Positions 34,217 through 43,350 of a stretch of DNA of 64,000 bases are shown here, piece by piece. Position 1 is the first letter of the stretch, and each line of letters opens with the position of its first letter. Source of the stretch: Pontixanthobacter rizhaonensis. Lineage in GTDB: Bacteria; Pseudomonadota; Alphaproteobacteria; Sphingomonadales; Sphingomonadaceae. Location: positions 1 to 64,000 of the forward strand of contig NZ_JABCRE010000004.1 in the NCBI RefSeq assembly GCF_012972675.1, given 5' to 3'. The position numbers and the translations under genes were made by a program. The notes beneath the pieces are model-generated. The model ran no database searches, was not told where the DNA came from, and saw only the letters and a list, made by a program, of their open reading frames with translations.

Positions 34217-35189
34217 CGTTCTGCTGGACTTTCTTTGGTTTCTTGACAGGCTTGACCCCGATATGTCCCTCTCCGCGGGCTTTCGCCAACGCCGCTTGTC
34301 GTTGCCGTTCTGCGTAACGCGCGCGCTGTTTATCCGTTCGTTCGCCGTAACAGGATGGGCAGGTAATGCCGTGTTCGTACAGTTCCGATTTTAAGTCTTC
34401 TGCGGTCAAAGGAATACGGCATGCCCGGCACAAGGTGTAATCCCCGGGCTCCAGGCCATGCCGTACGCTTACGCGTTCATCGAAAACAAAACACTCGCCT
34501 TCCCAGCGGCTTTCCTCTTCCGGAATATGTTCCAGGTAGGACAGTATCCCGCCCTTTAGGTGATAGACTTCGTCCAAGCCTTCGCTCTTGAGAAAGGCAG
34601 TGGATTTTTCACAGCGTATTCCGCCGGTGCAGAACATTGCGATTTTCGGGCTTTTGCCGTCTTTTTCAAACTCTGCCCGCTTGGCGCGAAACCATTCCGG
34701 AAAATCACCGAAGCTGGCTGTCTTGGGATCGATTGCCCCTGTGAAGGTGCCGATATCGACCTCGTAATCATTGCGGGTATCGATCACGATTGTGTCCGGA
34801 TCGTCGATCAGAGCATTCCAGTCTTGCGGGGCGACATACGTACCCACATCGCCCACCGGATCGAGATGAGGCTGACCCATCGTAACGATCTCTTTCTTGA
34901 TGCGCACTTTCATCCGGTAAAATGGCATGGAGGGCGCGCGCGATTCTTTGACTTCGATATTGGCGCAGCCCGGCAGTGCGCGAATGTGGCCGAGCACTGT
35001 CTCAATACCGGCATCTGTTCCGGCAATTGTGCCGTTGATCCCTTCTGATGCGAGCAAAATAGTGCCTTGAACGCCTTCTTCTTCGCATAACGCAGCCAAG
35101 GGCTTTTGCAGGGCGAGCAGATCATCAAACGGCGTGAATTGGTACAGCGCAGCAACGCGAAAAGATGGGGTGTCAGGCGTGTCAGTCAT
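34209..35189 (-). CDS. trhO: tRNA uridine(34) hydroxylase TrhO (rhodanese-like, YceA family)
   Basis: The 326-residue protein has the family layout: N-terminal acylphosphatase-like domain ([29 protein letters not shown]), a rhodanese domain with active-site Cys in [16 protein letters not shown], and a C-terminal cysteine-rich part ([34 protein letters not shown]). TrhO hydroxylates U34 of certain tRNAs, the first step to 5-methoxy- or carboxymethoxyuridine. It follows the FKBP gene by 18 bases and overlaps the GST gene by eight. Confidence 0.93.
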   Translation of the reverse strand: MTDTPDTPSFRVAALYQFTPFDDLLALQKPLAALCEEEGVQGTILLASEGINGTIAGTDAGIETVLGHIRALPGCANIEVKESRAPSMPFYRMKVRIKKEIVTMGQPHLDPVGDVGTYVAPQDWNALIDDPDTIVIDTRNDYEVDIGTFTGAIDPKTASFGDFPEWFRAKRAEFEKDGKSPKIAMFCTGGIRCEKSTAFLKSEGLDEVYHLKGGILSYLEHIPEEESRWEGECFVFDERVSVRHGLEPGDYTLCRACRIPLTAEDLKSELYEHGITCPSCYGERTDKQRARYAERQRQAALAKARGEGHIGVKPVKKPKKVQQNGG

Positions 35190-35207
35190 AGTCTTGGTGC
35201 TTGGTAA

Positions 35208-35702
35208 TTAACGCCCTTCAATGGCGATCAGCTCGATTGTAAACAGCAATGTGGCGCCGCCCGGGATCGGCCCTTTACCACGAGGTCCATATCCCAATGA
35301 AGATGGCACGGCGATTTCAATCGTGTCGCCCACGCCCATTTGGGGAACTGCCATTTGCCAAGCTGGGATCAACCGGCCGAGCGGGAAAGTCGCCGGTGCG
35401 CCGCGCGTGTAAGAACTGTCAAATTCTGTCCCATCGACCAGAGAACCGGCGTAGTGCAGCGTCACAGTGTCTTGCACTGTCGGTCTTTCCCCTGAACCGT
35501 CACCTTTGACCCGGCGCCACATGAGGCCGCCTTCCATCCAGCCCCAACCGTCTTTCGCTTCGCGGGAGGCCAAAGCTGCTTGCTGGGCATTGTGCCAAGC
35601 GGCGCTTTGTTGCTGTGTTTCAGGTGCAGTCGCAGCCAGTGCAGCCACGGAAATGCCCGCTAGCCCCAGAATGGCAAGAGTGGTTTTGATGTGTTTTTGC
35701 AC
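35208..35702 (-). CDS. FKBP-type peptidyl-prolyl isomerase, exported
   Basis: The 164-residue protein starts at GTG 35702 (MQKHIKTTLAIL), with AAAGGG upstream, giving a proper signal peptide (LAILGLAGISVAALA); the frame extends upstream to 35762 but that would spoil the signal. The FKBP domain shows VTLHYAGSLVDGTEFDSSY, PLGRLIPAWQMAVPQMGVGD, YGPRGKGPIPGGATLLF. It speeds proline isomerisation in envelope proteins. It is first in a minus-strand run FKBP-trhO-GST-GH31-AKR with short gaps or overlaps. Confidence 0.9.
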   Translation of the reverse strand: MQKHIKTTLAILGLAGISVAALAATAPETQQQSAAWHNAQQAALASREAKDGWGWMEGGLMWRRVKGDGSGERPTVQDTVTLHYAGSLVDGTEFDSSYTRGAPATFPLGRLIPAWQMAVPQMGVGDTIEIAVPSSLGYGPRGKGPIPGGATLLFTIELIAIEGR

Positions 35703-35909
35703 GCGTATTGACCCTTTTGAATATGGTGGGCTGTCTTTGAGCAGCGCAGCGTCGGAATGCAAGCGTCAGATGTATACTTCCTAAAGCTGGATTGGCCCCA
35801 GCGTTATCAAATCTTCCAGCGGATATGGATTGGTCACTTGTCTTGTCGGAAGAATGCAGGGCATACTAACTGCAAAAGGGCAGAATGCTGCCGATTAAAG
35901 GATTTGAGA

Positions 35910-37835
35910 ATGTCGACAATGGTCCCGCGCCCAAACAGTGATCATCCAACGCATTGCACGAGCGAGCAATATTCTGATTTGTATCGTCAATCGGTAGACA
36001 ATCCGGATGCGTTTTGGCTGGGTCAAGCTGAGCGATTGGACTGGTACAAGAAGCCAACCAAGGGCGGGGAGTGGAGCTTCGATCCGGCCCAGATTGCATG
36101 GTTTTCAGATGGCTCGCTCAATCTGTGCCACAACGCAGTCGATCGGCACCTTGCAGAGCGGTCAGATGATGTCGCACTGATTTTTGAACCCGATGATCCG
36201 GACAGCCCGACGCGAACGCTTACTTACGGTGATCTGCATCAAGAAGTCACCGGGATGGCCAATGCGCTGAAGGCGATGGGCGTGACCAAAGGGGAACGTG
36301 TCACGCTGTACATGCCGATGATTGTCGAAGGTGTGCTAGCCATGCTGGCGTGCGCCCGTATTGGCGCGATCCACTCAGTTGTCTTCGGTGGTTTTTCGCC
36401 GGAAGCGCTGGCGGGACGGTTGAAAGACTGCGGCAGCCGGTTTGTGATTACCGCAGATGGCGGATTGCGCGGTGGCAAGGCTGTGCCGCTTAAAGCCAAT
36501 GTCGATGCCGCGCTGACACATGATGGTGTTGATGTGTCAGCGGTGTTGGTGGTCAAACATACTGCGATGGATGTGACCATGTCGGAGGGCCGCGATCATT
36601 GGTACCACGATCTTGCCAGCGATGCCGATTGCCCGTGCGAGCCGATGAATGCGGAGGATCCGTTGTTCATCCTATACACGTCTGGTTCGACTGGGACACC
36701 CAAGGGCGTACTGCACACCACCGGCGGCTACGGTGTTTGGACAGCCACCACGTTCCACTACACGTTCGATTATCAGCCGGGCGAGATATACTGGTGCACT
36801 GCGGATATCGGCTGGGTCACCGGGCATAGCTATATTGTCTATGGGCCGCTGATGAATGGCGCGACCAGCGTCATCTTTGAAGGCGTTCCCAACTATCCTG
36901 ATCATGGCCGTTTCTGGGATGTGATCGACAAACATCAGGTCAACATTTTATACACCGCGCCAACCGCGATCCGTGCCTTGATGCGCGAAGGCGATGAATT
37001 TGTGACCAGCCGGGACAGATCATCGCTGCGCTTGCTGGGCAGCGTGGGCGAGCCGATCAATCCGGAGGCATGGCGTTGGTATTTTGACGTGGTCGGCGAA
37101 CAGCGCTGCCCGATAATTGATACGTGGTGGCAAACGGAAACCGGCGGTGTGATGATCACAACGCTGCCCGGCGCGCATGATATGCAGCCCGGTTCTGCCG
37201 GTTTGCCATTTTTCGGGATCACGCCGCAATTGGTGGATGGCGAAGGCGCGGTGCTGGATGGCGCGGTCGAGGGCAATCTGTGCCTAACCGGCAGTTGGCC
37301 GGGTCAAGCGCGCAGCGTCTATGGCGATCATGACCGTTTCATCCAAACCTATTTCAGCACCTATAAGGGCAAATATTTCACCGGTGATGGCTGCAAGCGG
37401 GACGAGGATGGATATTACCGAATTACCGGCCGCGTCGATGATGTGATCAACGTGTCCGGCCACCGTATGGGCACGGCAGAGGTTGAAAGCGCTTTGGTTC
37501 TGCACAGCCTTGTGGCCGAAGCGGCAGTGGTCGGTTATCCGCACGATATTAAGGGGCAGGGCATTTATTGTTATGTCACGCTCAATGCAGGCGAAGAAGG
37601 TTCTGACGAGCTCTATGCCGAGTTACGGCAGCATATCCGCAAGGAAATCGGGCCAATCGCTACGCCTGACCATCTGCAATTTACCGATGGATTACCCAAA
37701 ACCCGGTCCGGCAAAATCATGCGGCGTATCTTGCGCAAGATTGCGGAGAATGATTTCGGGTCGCTGGGTGACACATCGACACTGGCAGACCCTTCTTTGG
37801 TCGATCGCCTGATCGAACATCGACAAAACAAGTAA
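35910..37835 (+). CDS. acs: Acetyl-CoA synthetase (acetate-CoA ligase)
   Basis: The 641-residue AMP-forming ligase starts at [10 protein letters not shown] behind AAAGGA; upstream in-frame codons are not protein-like. It carries the adenylation motifs [29 protein letters not shown] and [17 protein letters not shown], with the regulatory catalytic Lys in [10 protein letters not shown]. Length and motifs fit Acs, although propionate could also be used. It ends in a strong terminator shared with the convergent acetate symporter gene, a sensible functional pair. Confidence 0.94.
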   Translation: MSTMVPRPNSDHPTHCTSEQYSDLYRQSVDNPDAFWLGQAERLDWYKKPTKGGEWSFDPAQIAWFSDGSLNLCHNAVDRHLAERSDDVALIFEPDDPDSPTRTLTYGDLHQEVTGMANALKAMGVTKGERVTLYMPMIVEGVLAMLACARIGAIHSVVFGGFSPEALAGRLKDCGSRFVITADGGLRGGKAVPLKANVDAALTHDGVDVSAVLVVKHTAMDVTMSEGRDHWYHDLASDADCPCEPMNAEDPLFILYTSGSTGTPKGVLHTTGGYGVWTATTFHYTFDYQPGEIYWCTADIGWVTGHSYIVYGPLMNGATSVIFEGVPNYPDHGRFWDVIDKHQVNILYTAPTAIRALMREGDEFVTSRDRSSLRLLGSVGEPINPEAWRWYFDVVGEQRCPIIDTWWQTETGGVMITTLPGAHDMQPGSAGLPFFGITPQLVDGEGAVLDGAVEGNLCLTGSWPGQARSVYGDHDRFIQTYFSTYKGKYFTGDGCKRDEDGYYRITGRVDDVINVSGHRMGTAEVESALVLHSLVAEAAVVGYPHDIKGQGIYCYVTLNAGEEGSDELYAELRQHIRKEIGPIATPDHLQFTDGLPKTRSGKIMRRILRKIAENDFGSLGDTSTLADPSLVDRLIEHRQNK

Positions 37836-37842
37836 GCGGCAG

Positions 37843-37882
37843 GGCAAGGGATTTCACAGCCGGTGACGATCCCTTGCCTTTT
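37843..37882 (+). terminator. Rho-independent terminator after acs
   Basis: Perfect ten-base arms GGCAAGGGAT (37843-37852) and ATCCCTTGCC (37869-37878) are followed by TTTT (37879-37882). It lies between the convergent acs and symporter genes and its T run overlaps the symporter stop. Confidence 0.85.
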
Positions 37883-39659
37883 AGTGCGTTTGGGCATCCC
37901 CGGCACCGCGCGGTACGCGAATGGAATCGACCAGTTTCCGGATTTCAGCCGGCGGGCTGGCGGTCACTTTGGACACCGCAATTGCGATGGCAAAGTTGAT
38001 CAGCATACCGATTACCCCAATCCCTTCCGGTGATACGCCAAACAGCCAGTTATCGGCAGTATTGGCGGCTGGATTGAGCAGCTTGAAGTAGACAATATAG
38101 CTGAACGTAAATACCAGCCCAGAGACCATACCGGCAATCGCACCTTCTTTGTTCATCGATTTGGAAAAGATGCCCATGAAGATCGCCGGAAACAGGCTGG
38201 AGGCAGCCAGGCCGAATGCAAAGGCGACCACCTGCGCCACCCAGCCGGGCGGATAGATACCCAAATACCCTGCCACACAAATCGCGGCGGTTGCAGCCAA
38301 CCTTGCGGCGAGCAGTTCCTGTTTTGATGAAATGTTCGGCTTGAAGGTCGATTTGAGCAGATCGTGACTGACCGAGCTGGATATCACGAGCAGCAAGCCA
38401 GCCGCAGTGGACAGGGCCGCCGCCAATCCGCCAGCCGCCATTAAAGCAATCACCCAACCCGGCAGGTTGCCGATTTCGGGATTGGCCAATGTCAGGATAT
38501 CGCGGTCCACGTAAATTTCATTCTCGCTATCGGAAACCGGCGTATTGGTGACGAGCCGTTCGCCCGACGGGCCGGTTCCCTCTGAAAATTCCGGGCTTCC
38601 TTCAAAAGCATTGCCGGAACGATATTGCATCACGCCGTCGCCGTTCTTGTCTTGGAACGCGATCAGATCATTGCCTTCCCAGTTTTTGAACCAAGCCGGC
38701 GCTTCGGAATAGCTGGTTTCATTCACGGTATCGATGAAGTTGAGCCGTGCGAAGGCGCCAACGGCCGGGGCGGTGGTGTATAACAAGGCGATAAACACCA
38801 GTGCCCAACCGGCCGATTTACGCGCGTCTGATGCCTTGGGCACGGTGAAGAAACGCACAATCACGTGCGGCAATCCGGCAGTTCCAACCATCAACGCCAA
38901 GGTGATACAAAACACATCGATCATACTTTTGGAGCCATCGGTATAGGCCCCGAACCCCAGATCTCCCAATACGAGATTGAGCTTCTCCAGCACGTATAAT
39001 CCCGATCCATCATTAACGGTTGAGCCCAAACCGATTTGCGGGATTGGGGTGCCCGTGATCATGAAGCTGAGGAAAAACGCTGGCACCATATAGGCGAAAA
39101 TCAACACGCAATATTGCGCGACTTGGGTGTAGGTGATCCCCTTCATTCCGCCGAGCACTGCGTAGATGAAGACAATGCCCATGCCCAGGATCACTCCCCA
39201 GAAAATCGACACATCAAGAAAGCGGGAGAATACAATCCCGACACCGCGCATTTGCCCGGCAATATAGGTAAAGCTGATAAAGATCAGGCAGATCACGGCG
39301 ACCACACGGGCAGCTTTGGAATAATACCGGGTGCCGATAAAATCAGGCACGGTAAACTGGCCAAATTTGCGCAGATAGGGGGCGAGCAACAATGCCAGCA
39401 TCACATATCCGCCGGTCCATCCCATCAAATAAACCGATGCGTCGTAGCCTAGGAAAGCAATGAGACCAGCCATTGAAATGAAGCTCGCCGCGCTCATCCA
39501 GTCAGCGGCTGTCGCCATTCCGTTCACGACCGGATGGACACCGCCGCCAGCGACGTAGAATTCTTTGGTGGATCCCGCACGGGACCAAATGGCGATTCCG
39601 ATATACAGTGCGAAGCTGAGGCCGACGAACAGATAAATCAGTGATTGCGTTCCCATCAC
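37881..39659 (-). CDS. actP: Sodium:solute (acetate) symporter, ActP-like
   Basis: The 592-residue membrane protein has the SSSF pattern (GTRYYSKAARVVAVICLIFIS, GGMKGITYTQVAQYCVLIF, ALMAAGGLAAALSTAAGLLL) and some thirteen helices. It contains a long hydrophilic loop (about 305-375) typical of the subfamily that pairs with a DUF4212 subunit. Expected to import acetate or other short monocarboxylates with sodium. The small DUF4212 gene lies seven bases upstream and acs is convergent. Confidence 0.91.
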   Translation of the reverse strand: MMGTQSLIYLFVGLSFALYIGIAIWSRAGSTKEFYVAGGGVHPVVNGMATAADWMSAASFISMAGLIAFLGYDASVYLMGWTGGYVMLALLLAPYLRKFGQFTVPDFIGTRYYSKAARVVAVICLIFISFTYIAGQMRGVGIVFSRFLDVSIFWGVILGMGIVFIYAVLGGMKGITYTQVAQYCVLIFAYMVPAFFLSFMITGTPIPQIGLGSTVNDGSGLYVLEKLNLVLGDLGFGAYTDGSKSMIDVFCITLALMVGTAGLPHVIVRFFTVPKASDARKSAGWALVFIALLYTTAPAVGAFARLNFIDTVNETSYSEAPAWFKNWEGNDLIAFQDKNGDGVMQYRSGNAFEGSPEFSEGTGPSGERLVTNTPVSDSENEIYVDRDILTLANPEIGNLPGWVIALMAAGGLAAALSTAAGLLLVISSSVSHDLLKSTFKPNISSKQELLAARLAATAAICVAGYLGIYPPGWVAQVVAFAFGLAASSLFPAIFMGIFSKSMNKEGAIAGMVSGLVFTFSYIVYFKLLNPAANTADNWLFGVSPEGIGVIGMLINFAIAIAVSKVTASPPAEIRKLVDSIRVPRGAGDAQTH

Positions 39660-39666
39660 CAGCCCC

Positions 39667-39957
39667 TCAATCGTCGAGATCGTATTTGCGTTCGATCTTT
39701 TTCATTTTGACGACGTAATAGAAAATCAAAGCGATGAAGATGTAGATCGAACCTTGCTGGGCAAACCAGAAGCCAAGCGGATATCCGCCAAGCGAGAATT
39801 GATCGAGGAAATCACGGAACAGGATGCCCGCGCCGAATGAGCAGGCGAACCAGATTGTCATCAAGACAGCCAGCAGGCGGATGTTCTCCCGCCAATAGGC
39901 CCCTTCTGCCGGATCGGTCGCTTCGGTGTTTTCTACCTCAGGCTCTTGATCTTCCAT
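39667..39957 (-). CDS. DUF4212 small subunit of the symporter
   Basis: The 96-residue protein starts at MEDQEPEVEN behind GGAGGGAC. It has an acidic N-terminus, then two membrane helices (LLAVLMTIWFACSFGAGILF, GSIYIFIALIFYYVV) and a charged tail (KMKKIERKYD). DUF4212 proteins occur almost only directly upstream of sodium:solute symporters, as here (seven-base gap), and are thought to form a complex with them. Confidence 0.92.
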   Translation of the reverse strand: MEDQEPEVENTEATDPAEGAYWRENIRLLAVLMTIWFACSFGAGILFRDFLDQFSLGGYPLGFWFAQQGSIYIFIALIFYYVVKMKKIERKYDLDD

Positions 39958-40117
39958 ATTGTCCCTCCGCCAATTTGGCACTCCTTTGTCAGGAGCGTTA
40001 TGGCGCAGGGTAACAATGCGTCGCCCCCGGGGCGAGAGTACGCCCGGTGTTATACCAAAGATTGCTCAATCCAGGCGATTGGGGCAGCGATCAACTGCCG
40101 TCAGGGTGCCAAGCGGT

Positions 40118-40999
40118 TCAAGACCGCGGAGGGCGCGGGATAAGCACCGGCGTTTCCTTGGTATATTTCTGATAGGCGGGATCATCGCCCCACTTTTCCT
40201 CCGCCGCTTTGTCGAGCATCGGAATGCCGCTGACTTTGGTCAAAAGCAGGGTCACAAAAACAGGTGACAAGATGACCAGGTATCCGGCCCCGGACAGGAG
40301 CGGCAGGGCCATGATTAGCATTCCCGTCCATAGCATGATCTCACCAAAATAATTGGGGTGCTGCGACCATGCCCAAAGGCCTGATTGGATGAACTTGCCC
40401 TTGTTACTCGGATCTTTGCGGAACGCGCCTTTTTGCCGGTCAGCGATGACTTCGATGGCAAAGCCGCCGATCCATACAAGCGCACCGAGATAGAAGAACA
40501 GACCCAGTGGCGCCCGCTCAGTAGCGGTAATAATCGCCAAAGCTGCTGCTGCCGTGAAGATCGCCCATAGGGCTTGCAATGTCCAAGCGACCAAGAACCG
40601 TGCGGGGTTCACTTTGATTTGATCGAAGCGTGAATCGTGGCCGCTGTCTTGGATGCGTGAAAACAGGAAAGTGCCCAGCCTGACGCACCATATGGTGACC
40701 ATTGCTGCGGCCACGATGGCGCGCGTATCAAGCGGCCCGGCCAACAGACAGGCTGCAATAATGATTGATAGATAGGTGAGCGACCCGACAAAGTCGTAAT
40801 ACTTCTCTGTCTGGGCGATTGCGGACGGGATATAGGCCAGCCAGTTCACCGCGAAGGCGACCAGCGCGCATAGGAAGAACACCGAATATTCGCCTTTGGT
40901 GGCGCCGTTTGCGCCGGTAAACCAGGCAAAGGCCAGACCGATCAATGTAACAACCACCACGATGGTCAGGCTGATTAAAGACCGTTTCGTGCCGCTCAT
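40118..40999 (-). CDS. DUF1295 membrane protein (steroid 5-alpha-reductase-like fold)
   Basis: The 293-residue protein starts at MSGTKRSL, with GGGGAAAG nine bases upstream. It has some seven hydrophobic helices and the C-terminal signature of the isoprenylcysteine methyltransferase/steroid reductase fold (SGLWAWSQHPNYFGEIMLWTG). DUF1295 members probably reduce or methylate lipids at the membrane; the reaction is not known here. It stands alone between the symporter pair and the HxlR regulator. Confidence 0.9.
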   Translation of the reverse strand: MSGTKRSLISLTIVVVVTLIGLAFAWFTGANGATKGEYSVFFLCALVAFAVNWLAYIPSAIAQTEKYYDFVGSLTYLSIIIAACLLAGPLDTRAIVAAAMVTIWCVRLGTFLFSRIQDSGHDSRFDQIKVNPARFLVAWTLQALWAIFTAAAALAIITATERAPLGLFFYLGALVWIGGFAIEVIADRQKGAFRKDPSNKGKFIQSGLWAWSQHPNYFGEIMLWTGMLIMALPLLSGAGYLVILSPVFVTLLLTKVSGIPMLDKAAEEKWGDDPAYQKYTKETPVLIPRPPRS

Positions 41000-41070
41000 G
41001 ATGTCTTTCCCCGTTTCCATAAATTCTGCCACCTGCGATTGTATCCGCAGTATGCTCTTGCCCTATCAGA

Positions 41071-42033
41071 CTATTGGCCCCCGGATTGGTTCCGTTCTAC
41101 GCCGATATTGGACAGGCGCAGTTCCTCTTTGCAATTGCCGCATCCGGCATAAATATTGAGCTGAGAATTGCAGCGCGTATGATGCAATATAACCGGCGGC
41201 CCTTTTTCTGATCCGTAATATTGATCACCCCAGTGCTGCAGTATCAATAGGATCGGTAGATAATCGAGCGATTTGGGTGTCGTATGATATTCAAACCGAT
41301 CGGGGCTGTTTTGATACAGGGTCGCTTTCAAAAACCCGTGCTCAACCAGCCAGGCAAGACGGTCTGCCAGAATGTTGGACGCCATCCCGCTATCTTCCAG
41401 AATAGCATCGAATTTGTGGAGGCCGGTATAGGCCGCGCGCATGACCAACCCGGCCCAGCGATCCCCGAGCAATTCAGCAGAATCCGTAAAGAGCGAGATA
41501 TTTTCGGCAATCGCCTGACGGTTCCGGTGCTGGCGGCGGCGCGTATATTCCGGTTCCATCATGGATAGGCCGGGGCCTTCGCGCCATTCGATATCCTGCG
41601 GGCGAACGATGCCTTGGCAATGGCTGCACAGCGGCTCTGGCTCGATAGGAGCGCCGCAATCATTGTGGATCAAGCGCATACCCAGCGTATCACCGCTGGA
41701 TGACCAGGTTTTCTCCCAGCGCAGCAACATCATTGTTACGGGAAACAGCGCACGGCCTTTTGGGGTCAGTTTTTGTTCGTAGCGGGGCGGTTTGGCGCAA
41801 TAGAGGCGGCGCTCCAAAATCCCGTCCGCGTTGAGTTTTTTCAGACGTTCTGTGACCAAGGGTTTGGATAAGCGCGTTCGCGAATGAATCCGGTCAAAGC
41901 GGTTTTCGCCAAGCCAGATCGCTTCCAGAATAAGCAGAGTGGGAACATCACCCAAAACTTCCAATGCACGCCAAATGGAGCACGTTCTGACCAGTTTAGG
42001 ATTGCTTCTGGGATTGGTCTGCTGCGCTGTCAT
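41071..42033 (-). CDS. Tandem HxlR-type winged-helix regulator
   Basis: The 320-residue protein contains two MarR/HxlR-like winged helices: residues about 18-110 (CSIWRALEVLGDVPTLLILE, LSKPLVTERLKKLNADGILE) and about 185-280 (DSAELLGDRWAGLVMRAAYT, MASNILADRLAWLVEHGFL). Each is followed by a cysteine-bearing segment (CGAPIEPEPLCSHCQ; CNSQLNIYAGCGNCKEEL) that may bind a metal. Usual HxlR proteins have one domain of about 110-150 residues, so this is an intramolecular dimer. It is co-directional with and 70 bases downstream of the thiolase gene. Confidence 0.88.
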   Translation of the reverse strand: MTAQQTNPRSNPKLVRTCSIWRALEVLGDVPTLLILEAIWLGENRFDRIHSRTRLSKPLVTERLKKLNADGILERRLYCAKPPRYEQKLTPKGRALFPVTMMLLRWEKTWSSSGDTLGMRLIHNDCGAPIEPEPLCSHCQGIVRPQDIEWREGPGLSMMEPEYTRRRQHRNRQAIAENISLFTDSAELLGDRWAGLVMRAAYTGLHKFDAILEDSGMASNILADRLAWLVEHGFLKATLYQNSPDRFEYHTTPKSLDYLPILLILQHWGDQYYGSEKGPPVILHHTRCNSQLNIYAGCGNCKEELRLSNIGVERNQSGGQ

Positions 42034-42103
42034 GCTTTAAGTACGCTTTAGAGTGCTTTCTGGATGCGCTGTGTCAGCGAAAAACTGCGGATTGCATCGG
42101 CTT

Positions 42104-43327
42104 TTAGGTTCCGATCACGAAACTGCAATTGGTTGTGCCTGATCCGCCAACATTGAATGTCCCGACATTACGCGCGCCGCGGACTTGATAATCGCCAGCA
42201 TTGCCGGTCACTTGTTTGGCCGCATCTAACGCCATTCGCACACCCGTTGCCCCAACCGGATGGCCGATCCCCATCAATCCGCCCGATGGGTTGACCGGAA
42301 TAGACCCGGTGCTCGCGATCCGCCCATCCTCAACCGCTTTCCACGCTTCGCCGGGCGGCGTGATGCCGAAATGTTCGATCGCGATATATTCGTTGATGGT
42401 GAAGCAGTCATGCGTTTCTATCGCGTCAAGCTGATCAGGCCCATTAATGCCTGCACGGGCATAGGCATCGGTAATCGCTTTGCGCGTCCACGGTAAAAGG
42501 TAAGGGGATTGTTGGCTGGATTTCAGCTTGGTATCCATCAACATCGGTGCGGTGGTGTGGCCCCAGCCTTTGACTTTAGCCAGACTTTCCAATGGGATGC
42601 TATGCTTGCTGGCGTAGCTTTTAGCCTTCGCCTCCGAGCCCAAAAACAGGACGGCGGCACCATCTGTAATCTGGCTGCAATCCTGCCTGCGCATCCATCC
42701 TTCAACAACCGGATTGAGCTCGTCATCATTGGCAAAATGCTGGTCAGTCAGTGTCCATTTGCGGGTTTGTGCATAGGGATTTTTCTGCGCATTGCCGAAA
42801 TTGATCTTGGCGATTTCTTTCAAATGATCATGGTTCAGGCCGTGCCGTGCATGATATTCTTCTGCCAAGTCGGAAAACATAGCGGGCCAGACAAAAGTGG
42901 CTTCGGTTGCCTCTTCTCCAACCCAAACCGCAGCGCCTAAATGATCGCCCGCGATTTTGCCCGGGACATTGCGCATATACTCCATGCCAATCACGCAGGC
43001 GCAATCATACCGGCCCGCTTCTATGTCTGCCATCGCGGCGAGCATGGCGAGCGAGCCCGACGCGCAGGCGCCTTCGTGCCGTGATGCCGGGATACCGGCG
43101 AGGGCGGGGTGCACGTGGCCCAAAAATCCGCCCAGCATTCCTTGACCAGTAAACAGTTCACCCACGAAATTGCCAACATGAGCAACTTCAACATCTGTTG
43201 GATCAAGTGAGGCTGCATCCAAGGCACCGTTGACGCCATCTTCCAGCAAATTGAAGATAGAGCGGCCTTCGCGTGAATAATTCTGCGCGAAATCGGTCTG
43301 GTGACCGCCAAGAATATATACGCTCAT
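42104..43327 (-). CDS. Thiolase-family acyltransferase (acetyl-CoA acetyltransferase-like)
   Basis: The 407-residue protein starts at MSVYILGGHQTDFAQ; an upstream extension is not protein-like. Thiolase features: nucleophile Cys in HEGACASGSLAM, His in IETHDCFTINEY, and the C-terminal GGLMGIGHPVGATGVRM. The pattern fits the SCP-x/thiolase group acting on larger or unusual acyl-CoAs rather than the classical biosynthetic thiolase. The carotenoid oxygenase gene ends 23 bases upstream on the same strand, suggesting a common catabolic role. Confidence 0.88.
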   Translation of the reverse strand: MSVYILGGHQTDFAQNYSREGRSIFNLLEDGVNGALDAASLDPTDVEVAHVGNFVGELFTGQGMLGGFLGHVHPALAGIPASRHEGACASGSLAMLAAMADIEAGRYDCACVIGMEYMRNVPGKIAGDHLGAAVWVGEEATEATFVWPAMFSDLAEEYHARHGLNHDHLKEIAKINFGNAQKNPYAQTRKWTLTDQHFANDDELNPVVEGWMRRQDCSQITDGAAVLFLGSEAKAKSYASKHSIPLESLAKVKGWGHTTAPMLMDTKLKSSQQSPYLLPWTRKAITDAYARAGINGPDQLDAIETHDCFTINEYIAIEHFGITPPGEAWKAVEDGRIASTGSIPVNPSGGLMGIGHPVGATGVRMALDAAKQVTGNAGDYQVRGARNVGTFNVGGSGTTNCSFVIGT

Positions 43328-43350
43328 ACCGTGTCCAATCTCGTTTTTCT

